From Asterias rubens (lineage: Eukaryota > Echinodermata > Asteroidea > Forcipulatida > Asteriidae), in assembly GCF_902459465.1 (NCBI RefSeq), contig NC_047063.1, forward strand, positions 8,369,343-8,433,342: a DNA stretch of 64,000 bases, written 5' to 3'. The translations under genes were made by a program, and so were the position numbers. Below are positions 1-11,700 of the stretch, piece after piece (within the stretch, counting starts at the first letter, position 1; each line of letters opens with the position of its first letter). The notes below the pieces were generated by a model that was not told the origin of the DNA, searched no databases, and saw only the letters and a list, made by a program, of their open reading frames with translations.

Positions 1-31
1 GCTAGCCTTGGCCACACGAGTGGGGCTAGCG
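1..31. repeat. Hairpin-arm repeat at the left edge
   Basis: The first 30 bases begin and end with GCTAGC and nearly match one arm of the hairpin at 14165-14233. This is probably a fragment of the same dispersed element. The rest of 1-440 shows no gene or recognisable repeat. Confidence 0.6.
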
Positions 32-447
32 AGTCCTAGGAACCCATCATTTTGTTGCTTCACTCATCACTCAGTTCATGACGAAGGTTAATATTAAATT
101 TTGATTTTTATGACACCGTGGACCCAACAATTTTTTCATACAAATTTAAAAACGTTTAGTACGGCAACCGCGCAAGACTTGTTAGTTGTAGGCCTACTCT
201 TTCTTTTACAGTCTTTTCTTTAAAAAAACGAACATGAAACAAAAGAATTCTTGGTTGGTAATTTGCACCTGCAATTTTTAATAAAATGTCGTCTGCCTCT
301 GGACTGAACAACACAGAAACACATACACGACATGCGTCATACATGGTCGCTTTTTAGGAAGAAAACACCCCAAACTCCTTCAAGTTTTGCAAATAAAAAT
401 ACATTTTCAACACCGTAGTTCTTAAGAAAACGAAATTCTGAACTTAC

Positions 448-560
448 CATGACTCTTTTTCAGTAGTTTACTCGCGGAATTGCGATAAAAATAAACAAAT
501 TTTTGGACCAAAGTCGGGAGACTTTTCGATATCAGCCATTGGTTCTTCAAAGTTCAAGTT
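448..560 (-). other. Candidate first exon of a gene running left out of the window
   Basis: On the minus strand the sequence ends in ATG immediately followed by a strong donor (ATG|GTAAGT, intron beginning at 447), so the initiator codon would be the last codon of a mostly non-coding exon. Upstream are promoter-like motifs: CCAATGG at 536-542, an octamer ATGCAAAT at 635-642 and a GC box at 697-702, all read on the minus strand. The protein would lie outside the window and cannot be named. The exon 5' end is a guess. The octamer plus CCAAT combination recalls proliferation-type promoters, but nothing proves transcription. Confidence 0.35.
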
Positions 561-702
561 TCACGCACGGCAAGAGAAAGCTGAAAAGTAAAAAAGCCAG
601 CCCCCCTGGCTTGTTGGTCACGCCATCCGTGCTTATTTGCATAACAAAAGCCAAAACTTCTCCTTTGCAAAACATCTCCAAGTATGGCCAAAAAATGGGC
701 GG
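536..702 (-). promoter_or_regulatory. CCAAT / octamer / GC-box cluster
   Basis: Read on the minus strand there is a GC box (complement of GGGCGG, 697-702), an octamer ATGCAAAT (635-642) and a CCAAT box (536-542), in that order ahead of the candidate exon ending at 448. The spacing suits a TATA-less promoter starting near 500. Confidence 0.35.
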
Positions 703-1054
703 AGCTATTAAAGGATGATTCTATTTAATTTTGATGGGGTTGATCAGGTATTATGTCTACTCGCATGTACTGCACTTTTTAAATTAATAACATAATCACC
801 AGTGGTTTAGCCATCTAGCTGGCTATGGATTGTGTCACGGGAAAACAATATCCCTTGAAGAAAAATGGAAGGCACAAAAGAATACGGCAGACGGTTTTGT
901 CTTAGGGTATGGAGAATTTAAAAGTCAATCAATGATACCTATCTGGTAACTAACACATCTTGTGCATTTCTGGACGGTAGCGAGCAATGTTTTTGTACAA
1001 GGGGTAAGGAGAAATTACCTCTTGATAACAAAATAATTATTTTTTTTAGTGTAA

Positions 1055-1310
1055 GCAAGAAATAAGTGGGGTACCAGTCCCAGCAATAGTAACGGTATGG
1101 TATTCTGGCTGGTAAGCTTGTTTTGCTAAGCAAGATTATTTTGTAATTTTCTTTGCTTAGCAAGTTTTTGTGCTTTCATAAAGCCTGTAAAAGTGTAAGC
1201 GAAAAAACTCGGTAAGCATGTGGAAATAAATTATGCTTAGCAAAAAAAAAACAGGTTACCAGACAACATACCAATAGTTTACCTTGTCGTGACTGGTGCC
1301 CCCCCCCCCT
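1055..1310. repeat. Two adjacent copies of family E foldback repeat
   Basis: Family E is recognised by TTTCATAAAGC at its end, several GCTTAGCA motifs, and an inner GTTACCAGCC ... GTGACTGGTACC block. Here one inverted copy (about 1055-1185) and one direct copy (about 1180-1310) lie back to back. Other copies are at 6535-6745, 12245-12345, 16470-16640, 18463-18585, 22437-22620, 49670-49785 and 60135-60385. Confidence 0.6.
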
Positions 1311-1392
1311 TCTTTTGTTTACTCGGCAAATACATTTTCTGCTAAAAAAAAAAAAAAACTTTATGAAATTGTGGACCGCGTCTTTCGTGCAG

Positions 1393-1432
1393 GGTCGTGG
1401 GGGACGGAGCTCCGCTGGCCCCCACGAGCGCT
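1393..1432. repeat. GC-rich hairpin shared with 5911-5945
   Basis: The block begins CGTGGGGGACGGAGC and ends GGCCCCCACGAGC, so the ends pair as a short hairpin. Nearly the same block occurs at 5911-5945, which is unusual in this AT-rich window. Confidence 0.6.
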
Positions 1433-1661
1433 CCCCTGGCCCCAACGAGCACTCCCCTATGATATATGCAAGCCTCCGAGAAAGAATTTAAGCGGATGGT
1501 CAAAGGGAGAAATAGATAGTCCATATTTGTGTAGTAAGTGATGTTATAGTGATGTACATTGCCTGTATACCTTCTGAATTGTTACTTTTAGGAGGTTCCG
1601 ATGGGTCTGAAATAAGGATGTATTGAAAAATTGAAGGGGAACCAAATGACGGAACATTGTT

Positions 1662-1765
1662 CAAGAACACAAGCCAGGCCAGGATTCGAACCCACACTCT
1701 CTGAACGAAAGAACTTTAATGTGCTCTACACACTATAGACCACTCAGCCACAACACTCCCTAAAA
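1662..1765 (-). mobile_element. tRNA-derived SINE fragment
   Basis: On the minus strand an A-box-like TGGCTGAGTGG is followed about 60 bases later by a B box GGGTTCGAATCC, the spacing of an internal RNA polymerase III promoter. No complete acceptor stem is visible, so this reads as a SINE and not a functional tRNA. Confidence 0.6.
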
Positions 1766-1847
1766 ATATTTCTGTGTACAATATTGTTACGTTCAATTTT
1801 TGTTTGATTGTCGATGTACTTATGTTTGTTTTGTTTTGTTCTTTCAG

Positions 1848-1883
1848 TTGAAGCAACCAACACAAGCCAAACGAGGTCAGAAG
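1848..1883 (+). CDS. Candidate 36-nt internal exon of an unrecognised plus-strand gene
   Basis: A 36-base segment is bounded by a strong acceptor (pyrimidine-rich tract ending TTTCAG) and a consensus donor (AAG|GTGAGT). Frame +3 is open and joins in frame to the exon at 2527-2567 by completing a split glycine codon (E-A-T-N-T-S-Q-T-R-S-E then G-I-P-S-E-D-D). Upstream exons would lie before the window. The product is not recognised. The support is splice signals only, so this may be a chance mini-exon. Confidence 0.35.
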
Positions 1884-2029
1884 GTGAGTCAACAGGGGTC
1901 TTTGATTAACTCCATACTAATTCTTAAATGCCATTTTCAAAACAAAGTATTGCAATTAAAAAAATGAGTTTGTAAAGATATTTTTGTATCTAGTAATAAA
2001 CATCAAGGGAAAGTGACTGGGTAAATTTT

Positions 2030-2215
2030 AAATAATTTGGGGTTGAACAAAGACAAATTTACTAGAGTGGGACTTGAACCTGCGACCTCTGGATTAGTGT
2101 GCCAGCAAAGATGCTGTGTAACCGTCATCTGTCCCGTAGCTGGCCGTGTAGCCAGGGATCACACCCAAGTTTAATAGACATTAAAAGGAAATGGCAAAGG
2201 GATCACCTTAAAGGG
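2030..2215 (-). mobile_element. tRNA-derived SINE (same family as 50425-50665)
   Basis: The segment shares several blocks with 50425-50665: AACAAAGACAAATTTAC, a B-box complement (GACTTGAACCTGC), GGGATCACACCCAA, and GATCACCTT followed by GGATGCAA. On the minus strand this is a polymerase III-type SINE. The A-box half is damaged here. Confidence 0.65.
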
Positions 2216-2355
2216 ATGCAACTTTCTATAATATTGATGAGATACTGTTTTGTTAAGTTATAGAAAAGACAAATTTACCATATGCTCTACAAAAAGTATG
2301 CAGCGAAGATATATTTTAAGATAAAACAAGAACTTTATTATCTCACAGTGGGGAA

Positions 2356-2432
2356 ATTGAAGGCACTGGACACTATTGGTTATTGTCAAAGGCCAGTATT
2401 CTCTTGGTTTATCTCTTGGTGTATCTTTAATA
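2356..2432 (+). repeat. Family A MITE fragment
   Basis: Only the terminal part is left, starting GGCACTGGACACTATTGG and continuing to the GGTGTATC block. It lies in the candidate intron just before the exon at 2527. Confidence 0.6.
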
Positions 2433-2526
2433 TTTGAGGACCTGAGAAAACTAAACAACCATTTTAAAGGTAACATTTTAACTGTTACCATTATAAAACA
2501 AATATTTCACTTGTTTTATATTAAAG

Positions 2527-2567
2527 GGATTCCTTCTGAAGATGATATAAACCTGCCACAGAAGTAG
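2527..2567 (+). CDS. Candidate last coding exon of an unrecognised plus-strand gene
   Basis: After a tract ending ATTAAAG, the frame reads G-I-P-S-E-D-D-I-N-L-P-Q-K and then TAG. It joins in frame with the mini-exon at 1848-1883. The acidic serine-rich tail is uninformative and I recognise no family. The gene would converge tail to tail with the minus-strand Spindly gene. A shifted splice would give a different short tail, so confidence is low. Confidence 0.35.
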
Positions 2568-4660
2568 ACCTGAGACGGCAACTTCCTATCAACAGCCCAA
2601 TGATCACCAATCACCAATGTTCAAAGTTTATAATGGAGGTGACCTGCACAAACTTACACTGACATTTTTAAAATGGACACTGGACTGGAATCCGCAGATT
2701 TCAAGTCGGCAATGGGGGACAAAAAGGCATGGGGAACCATTGTGATTCGAGGACATCACTCGACTTAAGCAAGTAAGCAAGCAAGCACATAGGTATGTAA
2801 AAACCCTGTGGGTTCGTTGCCTTTTTTAACACTAACATCAAAAAGGGGGCTCTTGAAGCATACAAACGTCAACCTTAGGAAAATTATATAATTTGCAATG
2901 AAAAGTGTAATATTGTCCTTGAGCTCCATTTTGCAAAAGGTCAAACTGCATGTGACGCGCAGTTGTTGTTTGATGCAGGCCTTATATTATGCAAAAATGA
3001 GTGTAAGCTTGCGCATCATGCGTATGTTTAAATATTTCTCACCATGTTTATATTGCATAACAAATTATTATGTTTATACATGGCCACGTGATCTCGTCTC
3101 GACCAATCAAAATAGATAAACAAAAGTATCTTTTTGTGGTAAAAAGGGGTCCCACAGGGTTTTAGCCCCGACGTCACACCTCAAGTTTTCCGGGAGCTGT
3201 GAGCTAGCCACTGGGCTAAATCTGTACTTTAAACAAATTCCCTCGCACGCTATAAATATAAACCTTAGGATGGAATAATGAGATGCACCCTTTAACCTTT
3301 AACCTTATCATGAGCCAGGAGAGGGCCAGATAATGAAGAAATGTACACTGGTGTATGTTGAATAATGGTTTACCCAAAACATGAAATGTGTTTAATGAGT
3401 AAAAGTAGGTATTAAGACTACAAAACATAACAGGTAGTTTAACATTGGAAATGACCGTAAATTAGACAATAGCAAATATTTCACAAATATAGGGCCATTA
3501 TAAATAAATTTCTCTTACATTAGTTACTTGCTGTGGGGGTTAAAGTAGCAATAATTTTTTGAGCAAAACTAGAGGACCCTCATATTCATGCCTCAAAATA
3601 AACATTTAATTGCAACTACTTTATGATGTTGTTAACATTCAGAGCAATTTAAAAGTTTCCTTTGGTTACCGCTAGAGGGCGCTACCACTCTATAGCCACC
3701 CCTCATTATAGTCATCCTTGATAAAAATTGTCTTAAAAAATCAAATATAACACCAGAAATAATGTCACCCCCAAATGGACACTAAATAGGTACAGCCACG
3801 AAGGAGCGATTTTGGGGTCATGTGCCCTCCTTACAGTACATGTAGGCCTGCAATGATCATGATTTGTATTTCATTTTATCCCATAAACAATAAAATGCAT
3901 TATGCACCGTGATACACAAACACTGTGGGCGCCCTTCTATGTATTTTGTAATTTTACCATGATAGTTACCAAAAAACTTTACCAAAATTGTAATCACAAA
4001 CAAAACATATTGTTACATCACCTTGCAATGCCTCAAATCCCATATTTTGTAACGGTTGTTTATAAGCTCTGTTTATCGATCTGATTTGGTTTTTGTTAAC
4101 TTTGTCCCAGGATTTGGTAAAGCAATTGTCTTGGTTTGCCGATTTTTTTTTGGCATGCTGCCAAAGTTTGTGGTCTCTTTATTCGGAATTGGCCAGTCTC
4201 TAGTCTCTATTTTCTATTTATGGAGGAAGTAAAGTTTTGTCAAGAGCCAGGCCTCGTTGGGATTAAACCACTAGTTGAAAACCTCTTCACCACACATTGA
4301 TTCCCTTATTTCAAATCAATTCAAAATTTAGGAGATGGGTGCCAGATTTGTTGTATGAATCACTTTTGTAACAGCTACACGTACAACAGAACCTTAATAT
4401 TCTTTTGTTAAGGAGACAGTTAAAAAGGAAGCAAAAATTTCCTATAGAGTGTTTGAGACATGGGGGGATTGTCTCACCTACAAAATCTGCAATTCTGTAC
4501 CAATTATTTAATATTTTATATTGTTATTCAGTTAGTGTTTTAATTGTTTTGTTTACAAAATAAATTATTCTTAATTTATTATTGAAACGCCCCCTCCTCA
4601 GGGCTCGAGTTTGGGTTAAAATTACACAAGGCTGTAGCTCAAAATGTTTACAGGACCACA
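2568..4660. other. Non-coding stretch, possible 3' UTR then intergenic
   Basis: No convincing gene or complete repeat was found. AATAAA-type polyadenylation signals lie on the plus strand near 3889 and 4558, and TTTATT (AATAAA on the minus strand) occurs near 4664. These suit the ends of the two converging genes. Confidence 0.4.
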
Positions 4661-4846
4661 ATTTATTTCACAAGACTAGAATCTTCCAGAGAGTATATAT
4701 ATTTTTATCTGAGCAAGAACTAAAAGAAGATATATCTCATTTGTATAAGGGTTAGTATTTATACATTGATAATCAAATTGTAAAAATACCAGACTCAAAG
4801 TCCACATTTTGAACATAATATCTTTCTGTTTAAAACCATTACACAG

Positions 4847-5005
4847 CAGGTCTTGAATTTCATTCTTGAAGGGGCACAGCAACTTTTCTCTGGTCAGGGG
4901 CACTTCTATGAGGAAAATGTAAATATGCATCAATTGGAACTTTACAAAGAGCACCACCTACAGCAAGAGCATAGGGCACCATGGCAAATGCTGTGGGAGC
5001 TGTGG
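4847..5005 (+). repeat. Family B repeat
   Basis: It starts GCAGGTCTTGAATTTCATTC and contains GGGGCACAGCAA and GGGGCACTTCTATGAGG. Related copies are at 8560-8650, 12672-13245 (split), 21424-21600 and 22670-22745. Here it lies just after the Spindly stop codon, probably in its 3' UTR. Confidence 0.6.
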
Positions 5006-5155
5006 GTTATTTTTATGCCTGACCCAGTGACTAATACTCAACTGAAAAACCCAAGACCACCGGACTTTTCAGGTCATTAGTTTTACTGGGCTGAGGTAAA
5101 AATCACTGGCCTCGAGCCGGCAGTCCTCAGGTTTGATTCTGAACCGTGTCACTCC

Positions 5156-5739
5156 CTACTGTTGATTACACTCAGCTGCATTGTTACTCTTCATGTGAAC
5201 AACTTTGTGGTGTTTTTTACCCCCATGTCTTGAGCCTCGAGACCCTCCTGCCGTCTGCCTCATCTCTGGGTCCTCATTCTCCTCTGAGAGTGACTCAACA
5301 TGTCTGCTTCGTTTGCCTCCTCCTGTCGAGGCATCATCGCCTGATTTGAGGCTCTCTGATGTGGCGTCTGAAGTACCAGCAGCTAGCACTGATACAGTCT
5401 CGCACATGGAGACGGACTTCTTGGACTGTTTCTTGACAGGCCTGCTCAGCATCATATCCTGGTTCTGATTAGCCGGTTTCAGGATGTAACCCTCATGTCC
5501 AATAGTATCCTGTTTTTGATTGGTCGATGCGAGTGTGACATCACTAGTGATTGCTGGCTTCTTTTCTGGGGAAACCATCTCGTCTGAGGGTATTTCTTGG
5601 GATGGACTTGAACTCTTGTTGACCCCTTCCTGACCTTTTGGAGGTGAACTATCTGATACGTTCTCTTTATTGGTGGCTTTCTTCAAGCTGATTTTCTCAC
5701 GATACCCGGTGGAAATCTTTGTTTTTGTGGATCCAGCCT
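5156..5739 (-). CDS. SPDL1: Spindly last coding exon with CaaX terminus
   Basis: The exon opens after GGTTGCAG and completes a split Glu codon from the upstream exon. It encodes 194 residues rich in Ser, Lys, Asp and Gln with no predicted fold, ending A-E-C-N-Q-Q and then TAG. Gln at the last position favours farnesyl transferase. Human Spindly uses CPQQ, so the modified cysteine is conserved while the rest of the tail has diverged. Confidence 0.92.
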
Positions 5740-8700
5740 CTGCAACCAAACAACACTTAACTTTGTAAATAAATCTCGTTTATACTTGTGTTGACAAAAT
5801 GATCATTTGTTTTATTGGTCAAGCTTAAATTTTGGATGCATGAGTCCTTTGGATAGAGTTTCAAGATGGCACGAGTGGCACCTGTGTGAAGTGAAGAAAT
5901 GCCAAATTTCGTGGGGGACGGAGCGCCGCTGGCCCCCACGAGCCACCTCTCCGACGAGTGCCTCCTACTCTGCACTTTGCCGTGCACCCAAGAACACCGT
6001 CTTTCCACAAGTCGGGGCCCCGGATTGTGAAGCCTTTCATATGCAATCTGAAAGCACACAAATTTGTGCAGCTAGGGTGTTTTTTTTTAATATAATTCTC
6101 CTGCAACTGTGATGATCAATTGAGTCCAAATTATCACAGATTTAGATTTATTATTTTGTGCATATGTTGGGATACACCAAGTGAGAATACTGGTCTTTGA
6201 CAATTACCAAAGGTGTCCAGTGCCTCTAAGCAAGACACTTGGCCATACGTTGACCAAACAAGCAAAATAACATCCTCACCTTTGCCGTTAATCTTGAGTT
6301 TAAGATCATCTATAGTGACCATGAGCTTCATGTTGACTGCCCTGGTTCGATCCGTCTCCGTCTCAGCATTATAAAGTCGTCGCTCACAATCCATGAGTTT
6401 GTCACTCGCGGAGATTTGAAGCAGTTGTTGTGTCTCAAGCTCTTTTCTCAAATTCTCAATATCGGATCTGAAAACAGTGAATAAAACATTCTAAGTACAA
6501 CAACAATTTTACCTACCAGAATATGTTACCTGCCAAAATACCATATCACATGTAGCCATGTGACCGGTATCCTGGTTATTTTTGCTTAGCTGAAAACTGT
6601 TAATCTTAATTAATTAAAGAGTAGCTAGGCACAACAATAGTGTTACTTACTATAATACAGTTACCAGCCATTATACCGTATACTGCAGGGGCCATCTGTG
6701 ACTGGTATCCTGCTTAGTTTTGCTTAGCAGAAATCTGTTGAGCAATATTTGTTGTTTGAGGGGAAGGTATACATTTGGTAACTACTCTTAAAATTAATGG
6801 CAATAAAAACTGATTTGGTAAGGAGTACAGGAGCTTTCAATTGCATAAAAAGAAACATTCACTTTGACGTAATGTGGTTATGGAACAAAATATACAAGTT
6901 TTGTTTTCCCTCAAATTTTGAATCTGGCAAATGATTCCCTTAGATACTTCTCTCAGATTGTGTATTTGAGTTACGTACTTTTTTTCCTGCATGGAATAAT
7001 CGGTCCTTTTTTTTTTTGTGATCTCAAAAACGCTACTACCTTTTGAAATGAAATTTATAACATGTTAGTTTCATTGTATAATATCTACATTTGTGTAGGA
7101 TTAAAAGAAATACGTTCAATTTAAGCAGCTCTATAAACTTGGCCTATTGTTTTGATGATGATGATATGACATCTTACTTTGCCGTTCTGAGTTTGTGTTG
7201 TAAAAACTCCACCAGATCTGGTTTTTCTGACTCGCTAAGGAGTTTCTTGTATTCTTGTAACTGATGTTCCATTCCATCACTTGTCTGAAAAAAAAAATTG
7301 AAAATAATATAGTCAAGCATGGCCAATGAGTGAGGCAAGGCTCCCCACTACATCTCAGAACTACTTTAAAGATATATGTCTCTTAATACTCTGTCAAGGA
7401 ATCTTCGGTCAAGTTCCGTGCTTCTCCTCAATGAACCAAAGTCTTGACACTCCAGGGGTGACATGCTTTTTTATTCAGCTGCGCCACGCATCTGGATCTC
7501 TGTACGACTTAAAGGCAGTGGACACTATTTGTAATTACTCAAAATAATTATTAGCATAAAACCTTACTTGGTAACGAGTAATGGGTAGAGGTTGATAGTA
7601 TAAAACATTGTGAGAAGGCGCCCTCTGAAGTGACGTAGTTTTCAAGAAAGAAGTAATTTTTCGCGAATTTGATTTCGAGACCTCAGATTTAGAATTTGAG
7701 GTCTCGAAATCAAGCATCTGAGAGACTGGTCTTTGATAATTACCAATAGTGGCCAGTGTCTTTAATTTTAGATCGTGTCTATGGCTGTGTACCTTTGATT
7801 TCTCCAGTCTTTTGATCTTCTCGGTCAGCATGTGAACCTCGGACCGGCTCTGTTCAAGACTCTGCTCCAAGCGTTCCCTCTGGGAGGAGGCGGCCCTCCC
7901 ACCACCCATCTGTAATAACGCTGCAATCTGAAACTAAAATGGCAAGACAGAGAGTATGTTCATCAGCGCCTAATTTTACAGCTCTGCTTACCGAAGAATT
8001 CTGCATTTATGGCCATTAAGATTACGGGCTTCTCGGGCATTGTACGGCAGAGCAAACAAACTACTTGCTAGAGAACAGCTATGAACAAGATTCTTATCGT
8101 GCTAGGTATATAACTTACTCTCAGCTTATGGAACAAAGAAAGAGAAACCTACTTAATGGAGAACAGCTGTAAACAAGATTGTTAATACTACTTATCTTCC
8201 AGTACGCGCTAATCCACCAATCAGAAGCTCGAACTACTAGGAAAAACATTTATGCTACGACCTCTGTTTTTATTACACAGTGCGTATTGTGAAATGTCAT
8301 TTTGTCACGCTCAGTATACGGACAGTGCAAAAATTACATTCTAAACTTTGTGCCCGTGAATGCTGTGCGCACCGAAATAACGTGCTGAAATTTTAAACTT
8401 TGCGCGTTACACGTGAGACTAGAAGATAAATTCGTTATCACACGCGCGCTCGTGAAAATACGGAAAAATATAGCGCGCCTGAGTCCCATATCCAACTCGG
8501 CCTTCGGCGCTACATTTTTCTGTATTCCACTTGCGCTTGTGTGATAACTTATATTATGCAGGCCTTGAACTTCGCTCTGCAAGGGGCACAGCAATTTCCC
8601 TCTAGTAAGGGGCACTTCTATGAGCTTTTGCTGTGGATGCCGTGGGTTTTTTCAAATCATGATAACTTATTGAACTGAGACCTTCTGGAGATAACTTATG

Positions 8701-11700
8701 GATCTGAGACTTGCTGGAGAGAAGCTACGAACAAGATTCTTAAAGGGCTAGGAATGTTACTTACTCTCATCTTATGGACCTGTTGTTTCTTCATGTTGAG
8801 TTGCTCCTTGAAAGACTCACTCTGCACCTTCAGAGAAATCATCTTATTCTCGATCTCCTTACGTCGATCCTCAACCTTTTAAAAAAGAAAAATACAATAA
8901 GCTGATTGGTAATTCAACAACCTGATTAGGAATACAACAACCTGATTAAGAATACAACAAAAGCAACCTGATTAAGTTTGGTAATACAACAGCAACCTGT
9001 TTGAGAATACAAAAACCCCATTGAGAATACAAACAACCTGACTTACAACTGAGCCCGTAAATCATAGTTTGTGGGGTTTTGGGGGAATAAAATACCTCAG
9101 CAAAAAGGGAGTTTCCTCGCTTGTTGATGTCCGTTTCTTCCATTTTGGCAGCATCGAGTTCAAGCCGGAGTTCAACTACTTCCTCTTGAGTTTTCTACAA
9201 AACACAAAAACGTCAAATCAAATGAGTAATAACCGGGTTTTGCCCCAGTGTTTCTGGTAGTGGTGCTATCATCCTCATAATTTAACACACTCAATAATCT
9301 GTCTTTTAGCAGCAATTCTACACAAGTACCTAAGGGTGCTGTAAAGACTCTGGCTTTGTTAAAACATTTATTTCTGCAACCTCCTCTGTTACTATCAAAG
9401 TGTACTTAATAACTGTGGTCTGGTGGTTTAGACTGCTGGACTTGCAATCACAAGGTTGTGGGTTTGAACCTGTCACAGTTAGACTATATGGAAGGTGATT
9501 GGAAGTGTTATTTTCTATGTTCTGTGTACACTAAACTGAAGGGCCATAATTTGCTTAGCTGTAAATATTTGCGAATGCAAGTTGCTACTGTTCAATTGCG
9601 ACTACAAGCTCTACTGTGCAGCAGCTCCTTTGTTGTATATAGTTTTGGCAGGTGAGCAAGTGCTACTGTGCAGCAGCAGTACTTGTAAAACTAAGTACAA
9701 AGGCATTGCTAGGGTCGGTCTCTTTTGTTCAGTGGATGTAGTCCCTCAGGAATGTCTTAGGAATGTCACTGGAGCACATGAGTGAACTGGTGTACCAAGC
9801 TAACCGCTGATTTTACATGGGCTTTAACAAGTATTGTCATCTAGTTACTGAATCACAATTTCTTGATTTGTGCAATTCATAATCGTAGAAGTTAAACCAA
9901 TGTTTGTATGAGAGAGATTGGCTGTTGCCAGTAGAAGGCCTTGGTGACTAGTAAAATTTACTAACTCAACTAGTTGCGCCTCAAATAGTCGTAGTCGTGA
10001 CCAACTTTTAAAGCATAATGTTTGCCCCAGGCGTATGAGTCAAATTACTGCGTCTGGTCGTGTTTCGAAAGTAAATTATGTTGTCATGAATAGTCATGAG
10101 CGACACAATTGGTCCACCAAACAGATAGTCGAGACTATTATTGTAGTAGTCGTACTGGCACAATTAAACAAGTAGTTGAAAAACGGTAGTCGCGACTAGG
10201 CAATCAATAGTCGTGACTACGACACTGGTGTTTTCCCCTTGTGAGAGTTTGCTGAGTTTTCGTGACGGGGTTGATCATCTAAAAACAAACAAATACCTCC
10301 AGCATGTTGTAGTAGCCAGTAATCTGTTGTTCTTTCTCTTCAACCTCGTTCCCAAGGGTCTGCAATCGCTGTTTCTGGACGTCGATTGTAAACATGAGCT
10401 GTTGACACTTGTGCTTTGAGTCCTCCAATTCCAAGACAATCACATCCTGTTATTACATTAGAATTGATAACAATAATGGTAAAAGTGGCTTCTTATAAAT
10501 ATCACTTAAATTCAGTGTTGAAAAGCGTCCCTTTTAGAATGAGATATGGACTGGCGAAAAGGCTGATTGACCAGCTAATTGACAAGCCTACTGGTACCCG
10601 CTGGCTAGTCACAGGAGAAGTTAAGGGCAGTAAACAAGCCCATGCACCAACTTTGGGCTATCATCTCTATCTATCTATCTATCTATCTAGCCTATGTTGC
10701 TCCACTGCAGAAGGAAGGCCTCTTCACCACCATTCCACCTTGATCTTTGTTGTGCTTGTCGCATCCATGTGACGTTAAACAGTTTGACCAAGTGGGGATC
10801 AGGTTGGCTCAGTGGTTTCTTTCCCTGCCTTTCACCTCTGTGAACCCCGGGTCAAATCCAAATTTGGGTTTTCCTCCCTTTTCTAAAACTTCTTGTTTCC
10901 TATCCATCCTGTTAATGGCGCTAATTGTGCTGTTGGGTGTGTAATAAATAAATTAACAAATTTTTATGGTGCTCTATCCTTCATCTTATAATAATAATAA
11001 TAATAATAATTTGGGGGGCTAATCATCCTTACTCGAAGCTAAGAGCTGAATTGCGAAGGACGCGGCTACAACGTGTTTGAGAAGCAGGCATGCAAGGGCG
11101 CCTTTGGCTGCCAGCCACATCAACCCAAAAGTGTTTGTTTTTTCCCGAGGGAGAAAACCGGATGGTCTGGAAAACCCTTGTGGCACAGCAGAGAACCAAC
11201 GCACAACTCAACTCACATATGGCCCTGGCCGGGAATCGAACCGGGGTCAACTTGATGAGAGGCAAGCGCTTTATGCACAGGCCAACCATGCCACTGTGTT
11301 GTCGTGCTGGCCTTTTTTTGATCCATGTGAATATAACAGCAATGTGGATGAATGAGTCCTACCAGAGTAAGGCTACAGCTACGGCTAGGGCGCGCGCGTC
11401 TGCTATTCTTCAACACTGACAGACGCGCTGATCTAGCCGTAGCTGTAGCCAAAGTCGCCAATTCGGACACGGCCTAAGATCCTATGCAATGATGACCCTC
11501 ACCTTCTCAGATTTGCTCGTAGCCAGGTCATGTTGAAGACTGTAGAGTTGCTCATCGTTCTTATCAGGGGCCACCTCAAGAGAGCTCAGTTTGTTGTGAG
11601 CGTCTTTCAACAAATCATCCTGTTGTACAACCTAAATTTTTATAAATAAATAAAGAGTGAATGAAAAGCTTAAAGTTCAAGTTAATTTTGGTCGAATCAA

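Noticed and set aside
11215-11290. Possible true tRNA gene on the minus strand
   Set aside because: A and B boxes are good, but no matching acceptor stem could be formed and the sequence continues into a SINE body. The same holds for the tRNA-like segments at 1662, 9417, 47775 and 50425.
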